Below, piece by piece: positions 17,795 to 27,249 of a DNA stretch of 64,000 bases (positions within the stretch are counted from its first letter, which is position 1; each line of letters begins with the position of its first letter). Source of the stretch: Caldilinea sp. CFX5 (lineage in GTDB: Bacteria > Chloroflexota > Anaerolineae > Caldilineales > Caldilineaceae); contig QWII01000045.1 of NCBI GenBank assembly GCA_021405325.1, positions 1-64,000 of the forward strand, in the 5' to 3' direction. The notes beneath the pieces are model-generated. The model made no database searches and was not told the DNA's origin. It saw only the letters and a program-made list of their open reading frames with translations. Made by a program: the position numbers and the translations under genes.

Positions 17795-18007
17795 GGTGTG
17801 GAAAAAGATAACTTGATACACCGCACACCGGTGCAAAGCGACAAGGGACTTTTATCCTATACACGATTACGACTTGGTGTTATACTAGATCGCAATCGTG
17901 TTTTGTTGTAGCCACCTGTCCACGGTGCCGGCGCCGCGTCGCCTGACCGCAGTAGACTGAACCAGTAGACTGAACCCTTGACGGTGGCGTTGTCAGTGAG
18001 TATACCC

Positions 18008-19393
18008 ATGCACAATCAGCAACTCTTTGTCGATCTGGCCTTGCTGCAAAAATATGATCGCCCCGGCCCGCGCTACACCAGTTACCCCACCGCGCCCTAC
18101 TTTCATCCGGGCATTGGCGCGACGCAATATCAGCAGCACCTGGAACAGCAGCAAAGCGTCCAGGATGATCTATCGCTCTATGTCCACTTGCCTTTTTGTG
18201 ACACCCTCTGCTATTTCTGCGGCTGTAATATGATGGTGACCCATGACCGGGCGAAAGTCGAGCAATACCTAGACTATCTGGAAAAAGAGATACGCCTTGT
18301 CGCGCAACGGCTCGCGCCTGGACGCAAAGTGGCGCAACTGCACTGGGGCGGCGGCACCCCCACCCATCTCACCCCGGCGCAGATTCGCCGCTTGGGCGAC
18401 CTGCTCCATCACTATTTTACCTTTTGTGTGGATGCCGAAATGGGCGTAGAAATTGATCCCCGTGAATTGACCCATGACCACATGGCCGCCTTGCGCGCCG
18501 TTGGTTTCAACCGATGTAGCATGGGCGTGCAAGATTTTCAGCCGGAAGTCCAGGCGGCAATCAATCGCATCCAGCCGGAAGCCATCACCCGCCAGGCGAT
18601 CAACTGGGCGCGTGACCTGGGCTTTCTCAGTGTGAATGTCGATCTCATGTACGGTCTGCCCCACCAGACGCGCAACACCTTTGCCGCCACGTTGGACACG
18701 GTGCTGACATTGGCGCCGGATCGGCTGGCCGTTTTTAATTATGCCCACCTGCCGCAGATCTTCAAACATCAGCGCATGATTCAGGATGAATGGTTGCCGC
18801 CGGCGGCGGAGAAGTTGGAATTGTTGAAGCTGGGCATTGAGACCTTAACAGCCGCCGGGTATGTTTACATCGGCATGGATCACTTTGCCAAACCGGAGAA
18901 TGAATTGGCGCGGGCGATGGCAGCGGGTACGCTCTACCGGAATTTCCAGGGCTATTCGACCCACGCCGGCCTCGATCTGATCGCGCTGGGCATGAGCAGC
19001 ATCAGTATGCTCGCCGCCCTCTATGTACAAAATCAGAAAACACTGGGGGAATATTATGCGGCGCTTGACGCGGGGCGCCTGCCGACCCTGCGTGGGGTGG
19101 CCTTGACTGCCGATGACCAACTCCGGCGCAGTGTGATTGTGGAGTTGATGTGTAACTTTGTCCTCCACAAGGCGCGGGTGGAAAAGCGCTACGGCATTGT
19201 CTTTGATGACTACTTTGCCGACGCCTTGCACCAACTCGAACCGCTGGCCGCCGATGGACTGCTGCACCTGGAACGGGACAAAGTGACTGTCACCAATGCC
19301 GGTCGCCTGCTCATCCGCAACATTGTCATGAATTTTGACGCCTATTTGAACAAGCAGGCGGAGCGCCAACCGCAATTTTCACGCACAGTGTAA
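18008..19393 (+). CDS. hemN: Oxygen-independent coproporphyrinogen III dehydrogenase
   Basis: 461 residues, the usual HemN length. The radical-SAM motif HLPFCDTLCYFCGCN gives Cys 64, 68 and 71 with the extra family Cys at 73. It is followed by LHWGGGTPTHL, EIDPRELT, GVQDFQPEVQAAI and DLMYGLPHQT. The C-terminal HemN domain has GYSTHAGLDLIALGMSSIS. It oxidatively decarboxylates two propionates of coproporphyrinogen III in anaerobic haem synthesis. ATG 18008 is chosen; a TTG 30 nt upstream is in frame. A possible extended -10 (TGTTATACT) ends at 17886. It appears monocistronic, ending at the hairpin 19411-19467. Confidence 0.95.
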   Translation: MHNQQLFVDLALLQKYDRPGPRYTSYPTAPYFHPGIGATQYQQHLEQQQSVQDDLSLYVHLPFCDTLCYFCGCNMMVTHDRAKVEQYLDYLEKEIRLVAQRLAPGRKVAQLHWGGGTPTHLTPAQIRRLGDLLHHYFTFCVDAEMGVEIDPRELTHDHMAALRAVGFNRCSMGVQDFQPEVQAAINRIQPEAITRQAINWARDLGFLSVNVDLMYGLPHQTRNTFAATLDTVLTLAPDRLAVFNYAHLPQIFKHQRMIQDEWLPPAAEKLELLKLGIETLTAAGYVYIGMDHFAKPENELARAMAAGTLYRNFQGYSTHAGLDLIALGMSSISMLAALYVQNQKTLGEYYAALDAGRLPTLRGVALTADDQLRRSVIVELMCNFVLHKARVEKRYGIVFDDYFADALHQLEPLAADGLLHLERDKVTVTNAGRLLIRNIVMNFDAYLNKQAERQPQFSRTV

Positions 19394-19410
19394 GCTACGG
19401 GCGTCAGTAG

Positions 19411-19467
19411 GCGGTAACGCAAAGAAACCGGGGTTTTGGCAAAACCCCGGTTTCTTTGCGTTACCGC
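19411..19467. terminator. Perfect 27-bp hairpin between convergent genes
   Basis: Arms 19411-19437 and 19441-19467 are exactly complementary (GCGGTAACGCAAAGAAACCG then GGGTTTT) around a GGC loop. It could act for both hemN and the convergent gene. It has no U-tract beyond the stem, so classical intrinsic termination is uncertain. The stop codon of the minus-strand gene (19461-19463) is inside the right arm. Confidence 0.75.
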
Positions 19468-20018
19468 ACAATAATCGGCAGATAGAAAAAGGTTCGCCCG
19501 GCGCGATCCACCAACAGCACACTGGTCAACGGCTGGTTGCCGCCCCCAACGATCAGGAGCGTCAACGCCGCGCCGGATTGGAGGGTAAAGGGCGGCAGGT
19601 CGAGCATCCCTGTGCCGCACCCTGGCGTCGAAACTGTCCAGTCATAGGGGCCGGCCGGTAAGGGTTGGTAACCACTCTGTTCTAAATAGACCAAACCAGT
19701 GAAGCCGGTGACCGGCGCGCCGGCTTGCGTACAAATATCAATCGCGGTGTCGGCAATATCGTTGTCAAAGGGCGCCAGGTGTAAAACCCGCACAAACCCC
19801 GTTCCCACAGTGGGTGGCGCCGGCGGCGGCAAGGTGCCGCCGGGGGGAATCGTACCACGCGGCGCCGTTTGATTGAGCGGCGCCGCGTTGACCCACGATC
19901 CTGACTGACCGGCAAGAACCAGCAAAAGGACAAAGAGCAACACAAAACAGAGCCCCCTACCAAAGCGATAGGGTACACAACGCATCAACAGGAATCGTTG
20001 TCGGTTCGCACTGATCAT
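19461..20018 (-). CDS. Secreted DUF4397-domain protein with C-terminal 'YLPIIVR' tail
   Basis: 185 residues from ATG 20018. AGGAG ends 6 nt before it, so the Met two codons upstream, which overlaps the Shine-Dalgarno, is rejected. A strong signal peptide (FVLLFVLLLVLAGQSGSWVNA) is followed by a Pro/Gly linker and one DUF4397 beta domain (FVRVLHLAPFDNDIADTAIDI; GPYDWTVSTPGCG; LTLLIVGGG). It ends FFYLPIIVR, a tail also present in the giant protein at 39857-50233. Function unknown, probably cell-surface. Confidence 0.85.
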   Translation of the reverse strand: MISANRQRFLLMRCVPYRFGRGLCFVLLFVLLLVLAGQSGSWVNAAPLNQTAPRGTIPPGGTLPPPAPPTVGTGFVRVLHLAPFDNDIADTAIDICTQAGAPVTGFTGLVYLEQSGYQPLPAGPYDWTVSTPGCGTGMLDLPPFTLQSGAALTLLIVGGGNQPLTSVLLVDRAGRTFFYLPIIVR

Positions 20019-20055
20019 GGGCATCTCCTTTTAAACTAAATAACTAGATAATCCC

Positions 20056-20083
20056 ATTATACATTTTTTCGGCACAGCGACAA
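20056..20083 (-). promoter_or_regulatory. Candidate sigma-70 promoter for the DUF4397 gene
   Basis: On the minus strand TTGTCG (20078-20083), a 16-nt spacer and TATAAT (20056-20061), preceded by TG (extended -10), lie 38 nt upstream of the start codon. Confidence 0.6.
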
Positions 20084-20207
20084 CTCTACCCGCTAAGTTG
20101 CGTTTAATTCACCTTTGGCCATGTTTTGACAACCTAACCAATACCACTGATTTTTGTAATGATTCCCATATTAGATTTTTCTGCCGGTGGAGTTGGTGTA
20201 TTGATAC

Positions 20208-20261
20208 GTGATGCGTGTTGCGTGGGCAGTGCCAAGTCACGGCTCACGCAGCACGCATCAC
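20208..20261. repeat. Short hairpin carrying the stop codon of the lipoprotein gene
   Basis: GTGATGCGTGTTGCGTG (20208-20224) pairs with 20245-20261 at 16 of 17 positions. The TGA of the solute-binding protein (20258-20260 on the minus strand) is within the right arm. Confidence 0.8.
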
Positions 20262-21940
20262 CGCACTGGTTCCACCTTCACCAGCGAACTCTGATCCTCC
20301 AACGCGATCACCCCTTGGTCGATGAGCCAGCCGGTGAAGCGGTCGGTGCGGTAGGCTTGGGCGTATTGGTTGTAGAAGGGGACAATGTAGACCACATCGT
20401 TGAAAACAATCGCCTGCATCTGCCGGACGAGTTCCTGACGGCGTTGCAGGTTAAGCTCGCGGACTTGCGCTTCGTAGAGTGCGTCATAGGCAGGATTGGC
20501 GTAGCCAGTCTCGCTGCTGCCGTTGGGGATCACCGAACTGGTCATCACTTTGAGCAGCAGATTGGGATCGGGGTCGGTGCTCCAGCCCCAGATGATCACA
20601 TCATAGTCAAAGACGGGACAGCAGACGGCCAGCAGGGCGTCGGTGCTATAGGTTTGCGGTTCGACCTGGACGCCAATTTGGCGCCAAGTTTGGCTGAGGA
20701 GATCGGCCATGCGCGGGGCATCGGCGGTATCGTCGGCCCAGTAGAGCCGAAAGTGTAAGGGTTGCGAACCGTCGGGCATTTCGCGCACGCCGTCGCCATC
20801 ACTGTCGCGATAGCCGGCATCTTCCAGCAGTTGGTTCGCCTTTGCCAGGTCAAAGGTATAGTCCACCAAATCATTGTTGAACCAGGTGGCCAGGCCATCG
20901 GGGATCAGCGTCAGCCCCGGCGTTCCCAACCCCAGGAGTAGAACGTCGATCATCTCCTGCTTGTTGGTGGCATGGGCCAACGCCTGGCGCACGGTGCGGT
21001 CGCGCAGGGCGGGGTGGCCGGTGCATTTGCCGCCGGCCGCGGTCGGGCAGTTGGCCGGGTCGATCTGGTTGAAAAAGATGTCGGCCAGCTCCGGCGACAG
21101 GGGTGGCCCGGTCACTAATTTGATGTTGTCGGCGTTGCGCAGGGTTGGGATGGCGGTCTTGGGCAACTCGGTGATCATGTCCACTTGACCGGTTTGCAAC
21201 GCCTGCACCAACGTGTCAGCATTGAGAAAATTCTGGAAAATAACCTCATCCACCTTGGCCTTTTCCCCAAAATAGTCCGGATTGGCCGCCAGATGGACAA
21301 AGGCGTTCTGCTCATAGCCGACCAGTTTGAAGGGGCCACTGCCCACCATGTCGGCGTTGGCATATTCAACCGGCCCATTGCCCGCCAGCTTTGACCAGAT
21401 ATGCTCCGGCAGCACATAGAGCAGATACAACTGTAATTCCATGTTGGGGATCGGCTGTTCGAGGGTAATCACGACCGTCTGATCGTCAGGCGCTTCCACT
21501 TGTGACAGATGTTCGGCATAGGTGGAAAGATAGGGGAATTCGGGATGGTCGTGGTACAATCGGTAGGTGAAGGCAATGTCACGGGCCGTTAACGGTTCGC
21601 CGTCATGCCAAGTGATGCCGGGGCGGATATGATAGGTCCAGATCAGCCCGTCCGGCGAAGTCTCCACCCTTTCGGCCAGACTGAGGCGATAGGTGTTATC
21701 CAGATTCAGCTCATACATAGTGTCGTAGACCAGGTTAAAGATGGTGTAGGAATCGGTCAAAAACGCCATGGCCGGGTTCAACGTATCCGGCGAGCCTTTC
21801 CAGCCGATGCGCACCACTGCCGGCCCGCTCTCTGTCGCCTCGGTGGCGGATGGCGCTGTGCCGACAGCGCCGGCACAACCGGTGAGCAGGAGAAAGATCA
21901 CAAGCGTAAGGGGGCGCCAACGCAGAAAGCTCATTCGCAT
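20258..21940 (-). CDS. Orphan ABC-transporter solute-binding lipoprotein, family 5
   Basis: 560 residues from ATG 21940 (MRMSFLRW). The signal ends at lipobox LTGCAG. Family-5 features: VRIGWKGSPDTLNPAMAF, WTYHIRPGITWHDGEPLTARDIAFTYRL (contiguous), VRQALAHATNKQEMIDVLL. A longer start at 21973 (MNDLLRKVV) is possible but has no ribosome-binding site. No permease or ATPase lies nearby; it might share the importer at 2666-7496 or one elsewhere. It captures oligopeptide-like or other small solutes outside the membrane. Confidence 0.88.
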   Translation of the reverse strand: MRMSFLRWRPLTLVIFLLLTGCAGAVGTAPSATEATESGPAVVRIGWKGSPDTLNPAMAFLTDSYTIFNLVYDTMYELNLDNTYRLSLAERVETSPDGLIWTYHIRPGITWHDGEPLTARDIAFTYRLYHDHPEFPYLSTYAEHLSQVEAPDDQTVVITLEQPIPNMELQLYLLYVLPEHIWSKLAGNGPVEYANADMVGSGPFKLVGYEQNAFVHLAANPDYFGEKAKVDEVIFQNFLNADTLVQALQTGQVDMITELPKTAIPTLRNADNIKLVTGPPLSPELADIFFNQIDPANCPTAAGGKCTGHPALRDRTVRQALAHATNKQEMIDVLLLGLGTPGLTLIPDGLATWFNNDLVDYTFDLAKANQLLEDAGYRDSDGDGVREMPDGSQPLHFRLYWADDTADAPRMADLLSQTWRQIGVQVEPQTYSTDALLAVCCPVFDYDVIIWGWSTDPDPNLLLKVMTSSVIPNGSSETGYANPAYDALYEAQVRELNLQRRQELVRQMQAIVFNDVVYIVPFYNQYAQAYRTDRFTGWLIDQGVIALEDQSSLVKVEPVR

Positions 21941-21987
21941 ACGGGTCACCACTTTCCTGAGTAAGTCGTTCATTTGTATGGTTAGAG

Positions 21988-22085
21988 TTGGTTGGTAGGT
22001 TGGTTTCGACAAGCTCAACCAACGGTGATCGAGCTTGTCGAAACCAACGGTGGTTGAGCTTGTCGAAATCACCGAATCAACCAAA
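21988..22085. repeat. TTTCGACAAGCTC palindromic cluster
   Basis: TTGGTTTCGACAAGCTC (22000-22016) pairs perfectly with 22031-22047. A third, related arm TTGAGCTTGTCGAAATCACC follows. The block fills most of the gap between the divergent lipoprotein and membrane-HEAT genes, so any promoters must lie close to or inside it. The same TTCGACAAGCTC words occur at 5428-5440 and within the coding repeat at 55206. Confidence 0.8.
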
Positions 22086-22131
22086 AAAATCTGCATTGAT
22101 TGTACCGCATCGCTGCGGCTTGCACTAAACT

Positions 22132-25100
22132 ATGTTGACGCGCAAATTGTTAACCTTTGTGGATCTGCGGGCGGGCGAAGGCTATCTGGTCGGGCTGATT
22201 GTCGGCTACACCTTCTGCTCCTACGCCACCGATCTGCTGATCTACACCACCGCCTACACCCTGTTTCTCAACGCGTTTGACGCACAACGCTTACCTTACA
22301 TTTATATTGGCGTCAGCCTCGGCACGGTTTTGCTCGCCGCCCTCTATCTACGCCTGAATCAGCGCTATACCCTGGCGCAACTGCTGGCGGGCCAATCTGC
22401 GCTCCTCTTGCTGACCATTATCGGCTACCGCAGCGGGCTGAGTTTTGCGCCGAATCGCTGGTTGCTCTTTAGCTTGCCGGTCTGGTATGGGGTGGTCAAT
22501 GCACTGCTCTATCTGACCTACTGGAACCTTGTGGGGCGGCTCTTCAACCTGCAACAGGGGAAGCGGCTCTTTGGCCTCTTTGGCGCCGCTACCCAGATCA
22601 CGGGGCTGTTGGTTGGCTTTCTCACCCCCGGCCTGGTGATGCTCGTCGGCCCGCCCAATCTCTTGTGGATTGCGGCAGTAACGACTGGCGGCGCCCTCGC
22701 CTTTCTGATGACGCTGATCCGGCAGAATGCAGCTCTGTCAATCCTAGAACCGGCGGCAGACGAAATTGAGCCAACCAATCAGCCCCCCCCTCTCCCCTTG
22801 CGAAGCGAATCTTATGTCCAGCTCATCTTTGTCCTCTTGACCTGCTATGCCCTCGGCGCCTACTTTATTGATAACATTTTTTACAATCGGGTTGAAAGCC
22901 ACTTTGCCGATGCAAACGCGATGGCCGGCTTTCTGGGCCTCTTTAACGGCGTCAACAGTGGGTTAAGTTTGCTGGTCCAGCTTTGGCTCGCCAATCGCCT
23001 GCTCAACCGCTATGGTGTGCGCGCTATGGTCATGCTGACGCCGCTCCTCCTCACCGTGGGCATGTTGCTCTTTGTCATGACCGGCCTGACGTTGGGCGCA
23101 ACAGCGCAGCTCTTCTGGCTGATCACCCTGATCTACCTGGTTATGCAGGTGCTGGCGGATACCGATAATACTGCCGCCAATCTGCTCTATCAGCCCTTGC
23201 CCGCCGGGCTGCGCACCCGTCTACAAACCATTGCTGACGGCATCGTCTCCCCCAGCGCCGTGGGGCTGACCGGCCTCCTTTTGCTCCTGTTGACGGAATT
23301 CTTCCAGGCAACGGTTTTGCAGCTTGCTGCTGTTGCCCTGCCCATCCTGGCGGGGTGGGCGCTGGCCGGTTGGGCGTTGGGGCGTGGCTACGGGCAACGG
23401 GTGCAGCAAGCGCTGCGCCAGCGGTTGATTCAGGGGCAGCGCACTTTTATCCCCGATCACGATAGCCTGGCGATTATCCGGCAGAATCTGAGCAACCCCC
23501 AACCCGGCGCCGCGCTCTATGCGCTGGATCTGCTGGCGGCGGCGGATAGTCGTGCCTTGGCGCAGGCCTTGCCGCAACTGCTCAACCATCCCAGTGCGCC
23601 GGTGCGCCTGGAAGCGTTGCAGCGTTTGGAGCGGGTGGATGATGCCGATGCCCTGCCGCTGCTTCGCCACTGTTATGCCACTGACGTTGAACCGACTGTC
23701 CGTCATGCCGCGTTGCGCGCCCTGGCCGCACTCGGCGGTTTGACCCACCTGGACGAGATGGAAGGGTATCTCCAATCGCCCGATCTCGACCAGCGGCAAA
23801 GCGTGTTGGTGGGGCTGTTGCGCAGCGGCGATCTGGATGCCATCCTGACGGTTGGCGAGGCGCTGGGCCGGCTCATCCAATCGCCGGAACGAGCAGAACG
23901 GTTACTGGCGGCGCGTCTGCTTGGCGAAAGCGGCGTCACCAGCTTCTACCGTCCCTTGTTGCGCTTGATTCACGACCCAGATCTGGCCGTGCAACGCGCG
24001 GCCTTGATCGCCGCCGGTAAGTTGCAGCAGCCCAAGCTCTGGCCGGCCGTCATGGTCGCGCTGCGTGACCCTCAAACGCGTGCGGCGGCCCACCGGGCGC
24101 TCTCGCTCGCTGGGGAAGCGGCCTTGCCTTACCTCAACCAGGCGCTAACGGAATGCCGCCAGGCCACGCTGTCGCCGACTTACCAGGAACGGCGCTTTCT
24201 CGTTGAAATCGTGCGCTTGTTTGGCCGGATACGCACCCAAGCCGCAAGCGCGAGCCTAGTATCACTGCTGAGCTACCCGGACCGCCAGGTGCACACCCAG
24301 CTTTTGTACACCTTGCAGCAACGCGGCTACCAGGCCACGAGCGCCACGCGGCCGCTCATCGAAGCGCAATTGCAGGCGGAACTAGCCCACGCCGCCTGGA
24401 CACTGGCCGGGCTGGTTGACCTGGCACAGGAAGGCGGGGCATCGCCAGTCGATCTGGTGCGGAGGGCGCTGCTCAACAGCTTGACCCAACAGCGGGTCCG
24501 GCTCTTCTTTTGGCTGACCTTGCTCGATGATAACCCGGCGCTGGCGCCGCTGCGCGATCTCTTTGGGGTCGGTCAGGGCTATTACCGTCAGCTTTCGGCG
24601 GAGCAACGAGCCTATGCCCTCGAAACCCTCGATCTGGTGGCGCCCAAAGCCGTCACTCGCCACCTGCTCCCCTTGTTGGATGAACTGCCACTCGACCAGC
24701 AATATGCGCGGTTGGCCGGCGCCTTCCCGCAACCGACGCTGACTGGCCCGGAGCGGTTGCAGACGATTCTGACCGGCGCCGCCGCTTGGGTAGACTCCTG
24801 GCTACGGGCGGTAGCGCTCTATAGCGCTGCCACCATGACCAACGCCGCTGCGGAAGCGGCGCCGGCATTGCGTAGCGCCGCCACGAGCCTTTGCGCCACC
24901 GCCGATCCGTTACTGTGCGAAACCGCAACCTGGGCGCAGCGGCGCCTGACCGTGACCACCCCAATCCACCAGCCGGCCCCACCGGTCGAACAGGGAGAAA
25001 CGACCATGCTACTCACCATTGAAAAAGTGATGATCTTGAAAACCGTCGATATTTTTGCCGACACCCCGGACGAGATTCTGGTTGAAGTGGCGCTGCTGCT

Positions 25101-25467
25101 CAAAGAGATGGCGCTGCCGGCCGGCGTGCTAATCTTTGAAAAAGGGGCGCCGGGCGATAGCATGTATCTGATCGTCGAAGGGGAGGTGGAAGCCTATGAT
25201 GGCGCCCATGTCTTCACCCGGATGGGCGCCCGCGAAGTCTTTGGCGAAATGGCCCTGCTGGATGGTGAACCGCGCACCGCCTCGATCCGCACCACCCAAC
25301 CCACCCAACTCCTGCGGCTGGAGCAGGAGCCGTTTTATGAGCTGATGGATGATCGCATTGAAATTGCGCGCGGCATCATCCATGTGCTGTTGCAACGGCT
25401 ACGCTTGCGCACGAATGATGTTCACAACTTGTTGGCGCAGTTGGATGAAATGCAAGCAGCTCAATAA
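22132..25467 (+). CDS. Membrane transporter-like domain fused to HEAT repeats and a cyclic-nucleotide-binding-like domain
   Basis: 1111 residues. Residues 1-430 hold about 12 membrane helices, starting GEGYLVGLIVGYTFCSYATD, arranged like an ATP/ADP-translocase or MFS-type carrier. Residues 440-930 are alternating Leu/Ala-rich helices of HEAT type (LEALQRLERVDDADALPLL; AALIAAGKLQQPKLWPAVM). Residues 960-1095 form a cNMP-type domain with the phosphate-binding cassette FGEMALLDGEPRTASI. A sensor domain on a carrier suggests nucleotide-gated transport or signalling; the ligand is unknown. The next gene starts 14 nt later. An internal ribosome-binding site precedes Met at 25006. Confidence 0.85.
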   Translation: MLTRKLLTFVDLRAGEGYLVGLIVGYTFCSYATDLLIYTTAYTLFLNAFDAQRLPYIYIGVSLGTVLLAALYLRLNQRYTLAQLLAGQSALLLLTIIGYRSGLSFAPNRWLLFSLPVWYGVVNALLYLTYWNLVGRLFNLQQGKRLFGLFGAATQITGLLVGFLTPGLVMLVGPPNLLWIAAVTTGGALAFLMTLIRQNAALSILEPAADEIEPTNQPPPLPLRSESYVQLIFVLLTCYALGAYFIDNIFYNRVESHFADANAMAGFLGLFNGVNSGLSLLVQLWLANRLLNRYGVRAMVMLTPLLLTVGMLLFVMTGLTLGATAQLFWLITLIYLVMQVLADTDNTAANLLYQPLPAGLRTRLQTIADGIVSPSAVGLTGLLLLLLTEFFQATVLQLAAVALPILAGWALAGWALGRGYGQRVQQALRQRLIQGQRTFIPDHDSLAIIRQNLSNPQPGAALYALDLLAAADSRALAQALPQLLNHPSAPVRLEALQRLERVDDADALPLLRHCYATDVEPTVRHAALRALAALGGLTHLDEMEGYLQSPDLDQRQSVLVGLLRSGDLDAILTVGEALGRLIQSPERAERLLAARLLGESGVTSFYRPLLRLIHDPDLAVQRAALIAAGKLQQPKLWPAVMVALRDPQTRAAAHRALSLAGEAALPYLNQALTECRQATLSPTYQERRFLVEIVRLFGRIRTQAASASLVSLLSYPDRQVHTQLLYTLQQRGYQATSATRPLIEAQLQAELAHAAWTLAGLVDLAQEGGASPVDLVRRALLNSLTQQRVRLFFWLTLLDDNPALAPLRDLFGVGQGYYRQLSAEQRAYALETLDLVAPKAVTRHLLPLLDELPLDQQYARLAGAFPQPTLTGPERLQTILTGAAAWVDSWLRAVALYSAATMTNAAAEAAPALRSAATSLCATADPLLCETATWAQRRLTVTTPIHQPAPPVEQGETTMLLTIEKVMILKTVDIFADTPDEILVEVALLLKEMALPAGVLIFEKGAPGDSMYLIVEGEVEAYDGAHVFTRMGAREVFGEMALLDGEPRTASIRTTQPTQLLRLEQEPFYELMDDRIEIARGIIHVLLQRLRLRTNDVHNLLAQLDEMQAAQ
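24993..25008 (+). promoter_or_regulatory. Internal ribosome-binding site and in-frame ATG before the cNMP domain
   Basis: GGGAGAAA, 5 nt, then ATG (25006-25008) lies in frame inside the fused gene, exactly at the first residue of the sensor domain (MLLTIEKVMIL). The separate gene at 30021-30464 starts with nearly the same residues (MLLTIEKVAIL). Translation from here would give a free 153-residue cNMP-type protein ending at 25467. Confidence 0.6.
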
Positions 25468-25481
25468 CAATAGGATAAACA

Positions 25482-27209
25482 ATGGTTCTGAATCAATATC
25501 TGTCGGCGCACCTCCGGGAACGGATCGAAGAAGAGTTTTACGCCAGGGTGAACGAACAGGCGCGCCTGGCGACCTTGTTGCGCGACCCCGCCTTCCAAGC
25601 GGCGCCGGAACGGCATGTGGGCCTCTTTTCGGATCATGGCGTTGTCCATGTGCGCGATGTTGCCCAGCAAATTTTGACGGTGTTGGATCGTGTGCATGGC
25701 GTGTTGATCCCCCGTCGTTCTCCCGAACGCTTTCGGCTGATGCAAGGCTATGGCGTGCTGCTCGCCTACTTTCATGACATTGGCATGGCTGACACCTCCG
25801 CTTTTGGTCGCGCCATGCACCCGGAATTTGCCGCCCAAGCGCTCTTCCGCCCAGAGAATGAGGCATTGATTGAGGCGATCTGGCAGGAGAACAGTGGCGG
25901 GCTGGCCGCCTGGCTGACCCAATGGTGCGCCGCCGGTTACTTACCGGGGCCGCCCCAACTCCGGCTACGCGAATTATTGGCGCTGACCGTTTGTCATAGC
26001 AAGAGTAAAGCGCCGATTGCCGTTTTGAATGATCGCGGGCGCTTACGGACGTTGTTGTTGACGGTGATTGGGGTCGATCTGGCGACCCTCTATGCACAAC
26101 AGCGGCAGACCGTTGCCCAGGCGCCGCCCCCATTCACAGTCGATCTGCGGCGCTATTACCCCGCCTTTCCAACCGATGCCTTTTCGTGGTTGGTATCATG
26201 TCAGCCGGAGGTGATGGCGTTAGCCGACGATCTGATCGACACCGTGCGCGCCCTGCGCTGCGCCGATGCGCTCCGCCAGCGCGGCACGGTGTTGCGCACC
26301 TCCGGCGGCTACGAAATCTTTATGGATCAAGCGTCGGCGCGGGCGGTTGTCGCGCTGACCATGCCGGCGAGTCAGCTCTTCTTTTTGGAGAGCAACGACC
26401 CGATCAGCGCCGGTGAAGCCAATATTGCCGGCAGCGAATTGGATGGCGCCTGTGACCTGCGCATTGCCTTTCACCGGGGGCACTTTACGAATCCCGGCGC
26501 CACGGAATATGCGGTTGCCTGTGCCGCGCATATTGTTGATGATATTCAACAGGATGTGATCGAAAGCTTTGTTCGTCCGCTTGATGACCCACTGACCGCC
26601 GACCGCAAACCGGCCGCCGCCATCCGCATTCTCCTCGAAGAGACCGATGACCAGATCGATTTTGTTGAACGGGTGTACGCACACCTCTGTCAACGGACGC
26701 CGGCGCTGGCCGCCAAAGTGCAGGTTGCCCCCTCCTTGCAACAGGCGCCGGCCGTGGAGCGGACGCGCTATCTGGCCGCGCCACCATTGGCCTGGACGCC
26801 CGCCCAGTGTCAAACTTTTCTGGCGCAGGTGGCGGCGACTGGTTATCGCACCGAAACCATTGACCTGACCGACGCTTTCGCTCATGTGAAGCTGATCACC
26901 CTGGCCGCTGGTGAAATTCTTGTGGAAAGCGATGCGCCGGCAGCCTTTGTCTATGTGCCGCTCCAACCGGGGTTGCGCATCTTCCCGCTGGGCGGCTACA
27001 CGGCGCTGCCGGCGCAACCGTGGATGCCGCTGGGCGTTACCGGCGTCATTCGCGGCGCCGGTCGCAACGCCACCATTCGCGCCGAAGCGTCTGTCCAACT
27101 GCTCGTGATCCCCAAAATGGTCTACCTCAAGTACTGGCATCGCCCCTATACACTGGCGTCGTTTCTAGCCTATATGAAAACAACAAAACCGCTTGACGCG
27201 AGTCCCTGA
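25482..27209 (+). CDS. HD-domain phosphohydrolase-like protein with C-terminal sensor-like domain
   Basis: 575 residues. The N-terminal half has the ordered His/Asp pattern of an HD hydrolase: FSDHGVVHVRDVA (about 48-60), YFHDIGMAD (about 95-103), HPEFAAQAL, and a late His in TVCHSKSKAP. The middle part (190-400) may be helical and regulatory. The last 130 residues (LITLAAGEILVESDAPAAF onward) fold like a cNMP-binding barrel but lack the FGE/PRTA cassette. It is probably cotranscribed with 22132-25467. A nucleotide substrate is plausible, unproven. The last residues LDASP and the stop come from the palindrome at 27191-27249. Confidence 0.75.
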   Translation: MVLNQYLSAHLRERIEEEFYARVNEQARLATLLRDPAFQAAPERHVGLFSDHGVVHVRDVAQQILTVLDRVHGVLIPRRSPERFRLMQGYGVLLAYFHDIGMADTSAFGRAMHPEFAAQALFRPENEALIEAIWQENSGGLAAWLTQWCAAGYLPGPPQLRLRELLALTVCHSKSKAPIAVLNDRGRLRTLLLTVIGVDLATLYAQQRQTVAQAPPPFTVDLRRYYPAFPTDAFSWLVSCQPEVMALADDLIDTVRALRCADALRQRGTVLRTSGGYEIFMDQASARAVVALTMPASQLFFLESNDPISAGEANIAGSELDGACDLRIAFHRGHFTNPGATEYAVACAAHIVDDIQQDVIESFVRPLDDPLTADRKPAAAIRILLEETDDQIDFVERVYAHLCQRTPALAAKVQVAPSLQQAPAVERTRYLAAPPLAWTPAQCQTFLAQVAATGYRTETIDLTDAFAHVKLITLAAGEILVESDAPAAFVYVPLQPGLRIFPLGGYTALPAQPWMPLGVTGVIRGAGRNATIRAEASVQLLVIPKMVYLKYWHRPYTLASFLAYMKTTKPLDASP

Positions 27210-27249
27210 CTCGCAACTGGCTGGGGCGAGTCACGGACTCGCGTCGAGC
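27191..27249. repeat. Palindrome forming the C-terminal codons of two convergent genes
   Basis: Arms 27191-27214 and 27226-27249 match at 22 of 24 positions. Read from either side the arm encodes Leu-Asp-Ala-Ser-Pro-stop: TGA at 27207-27209 for the plus gene, and TGA at 27231-27233 on the minus strand. The core GCGAGTCCGTGACTCGC also occurs at 38831-38899. Confidence 0.92.
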
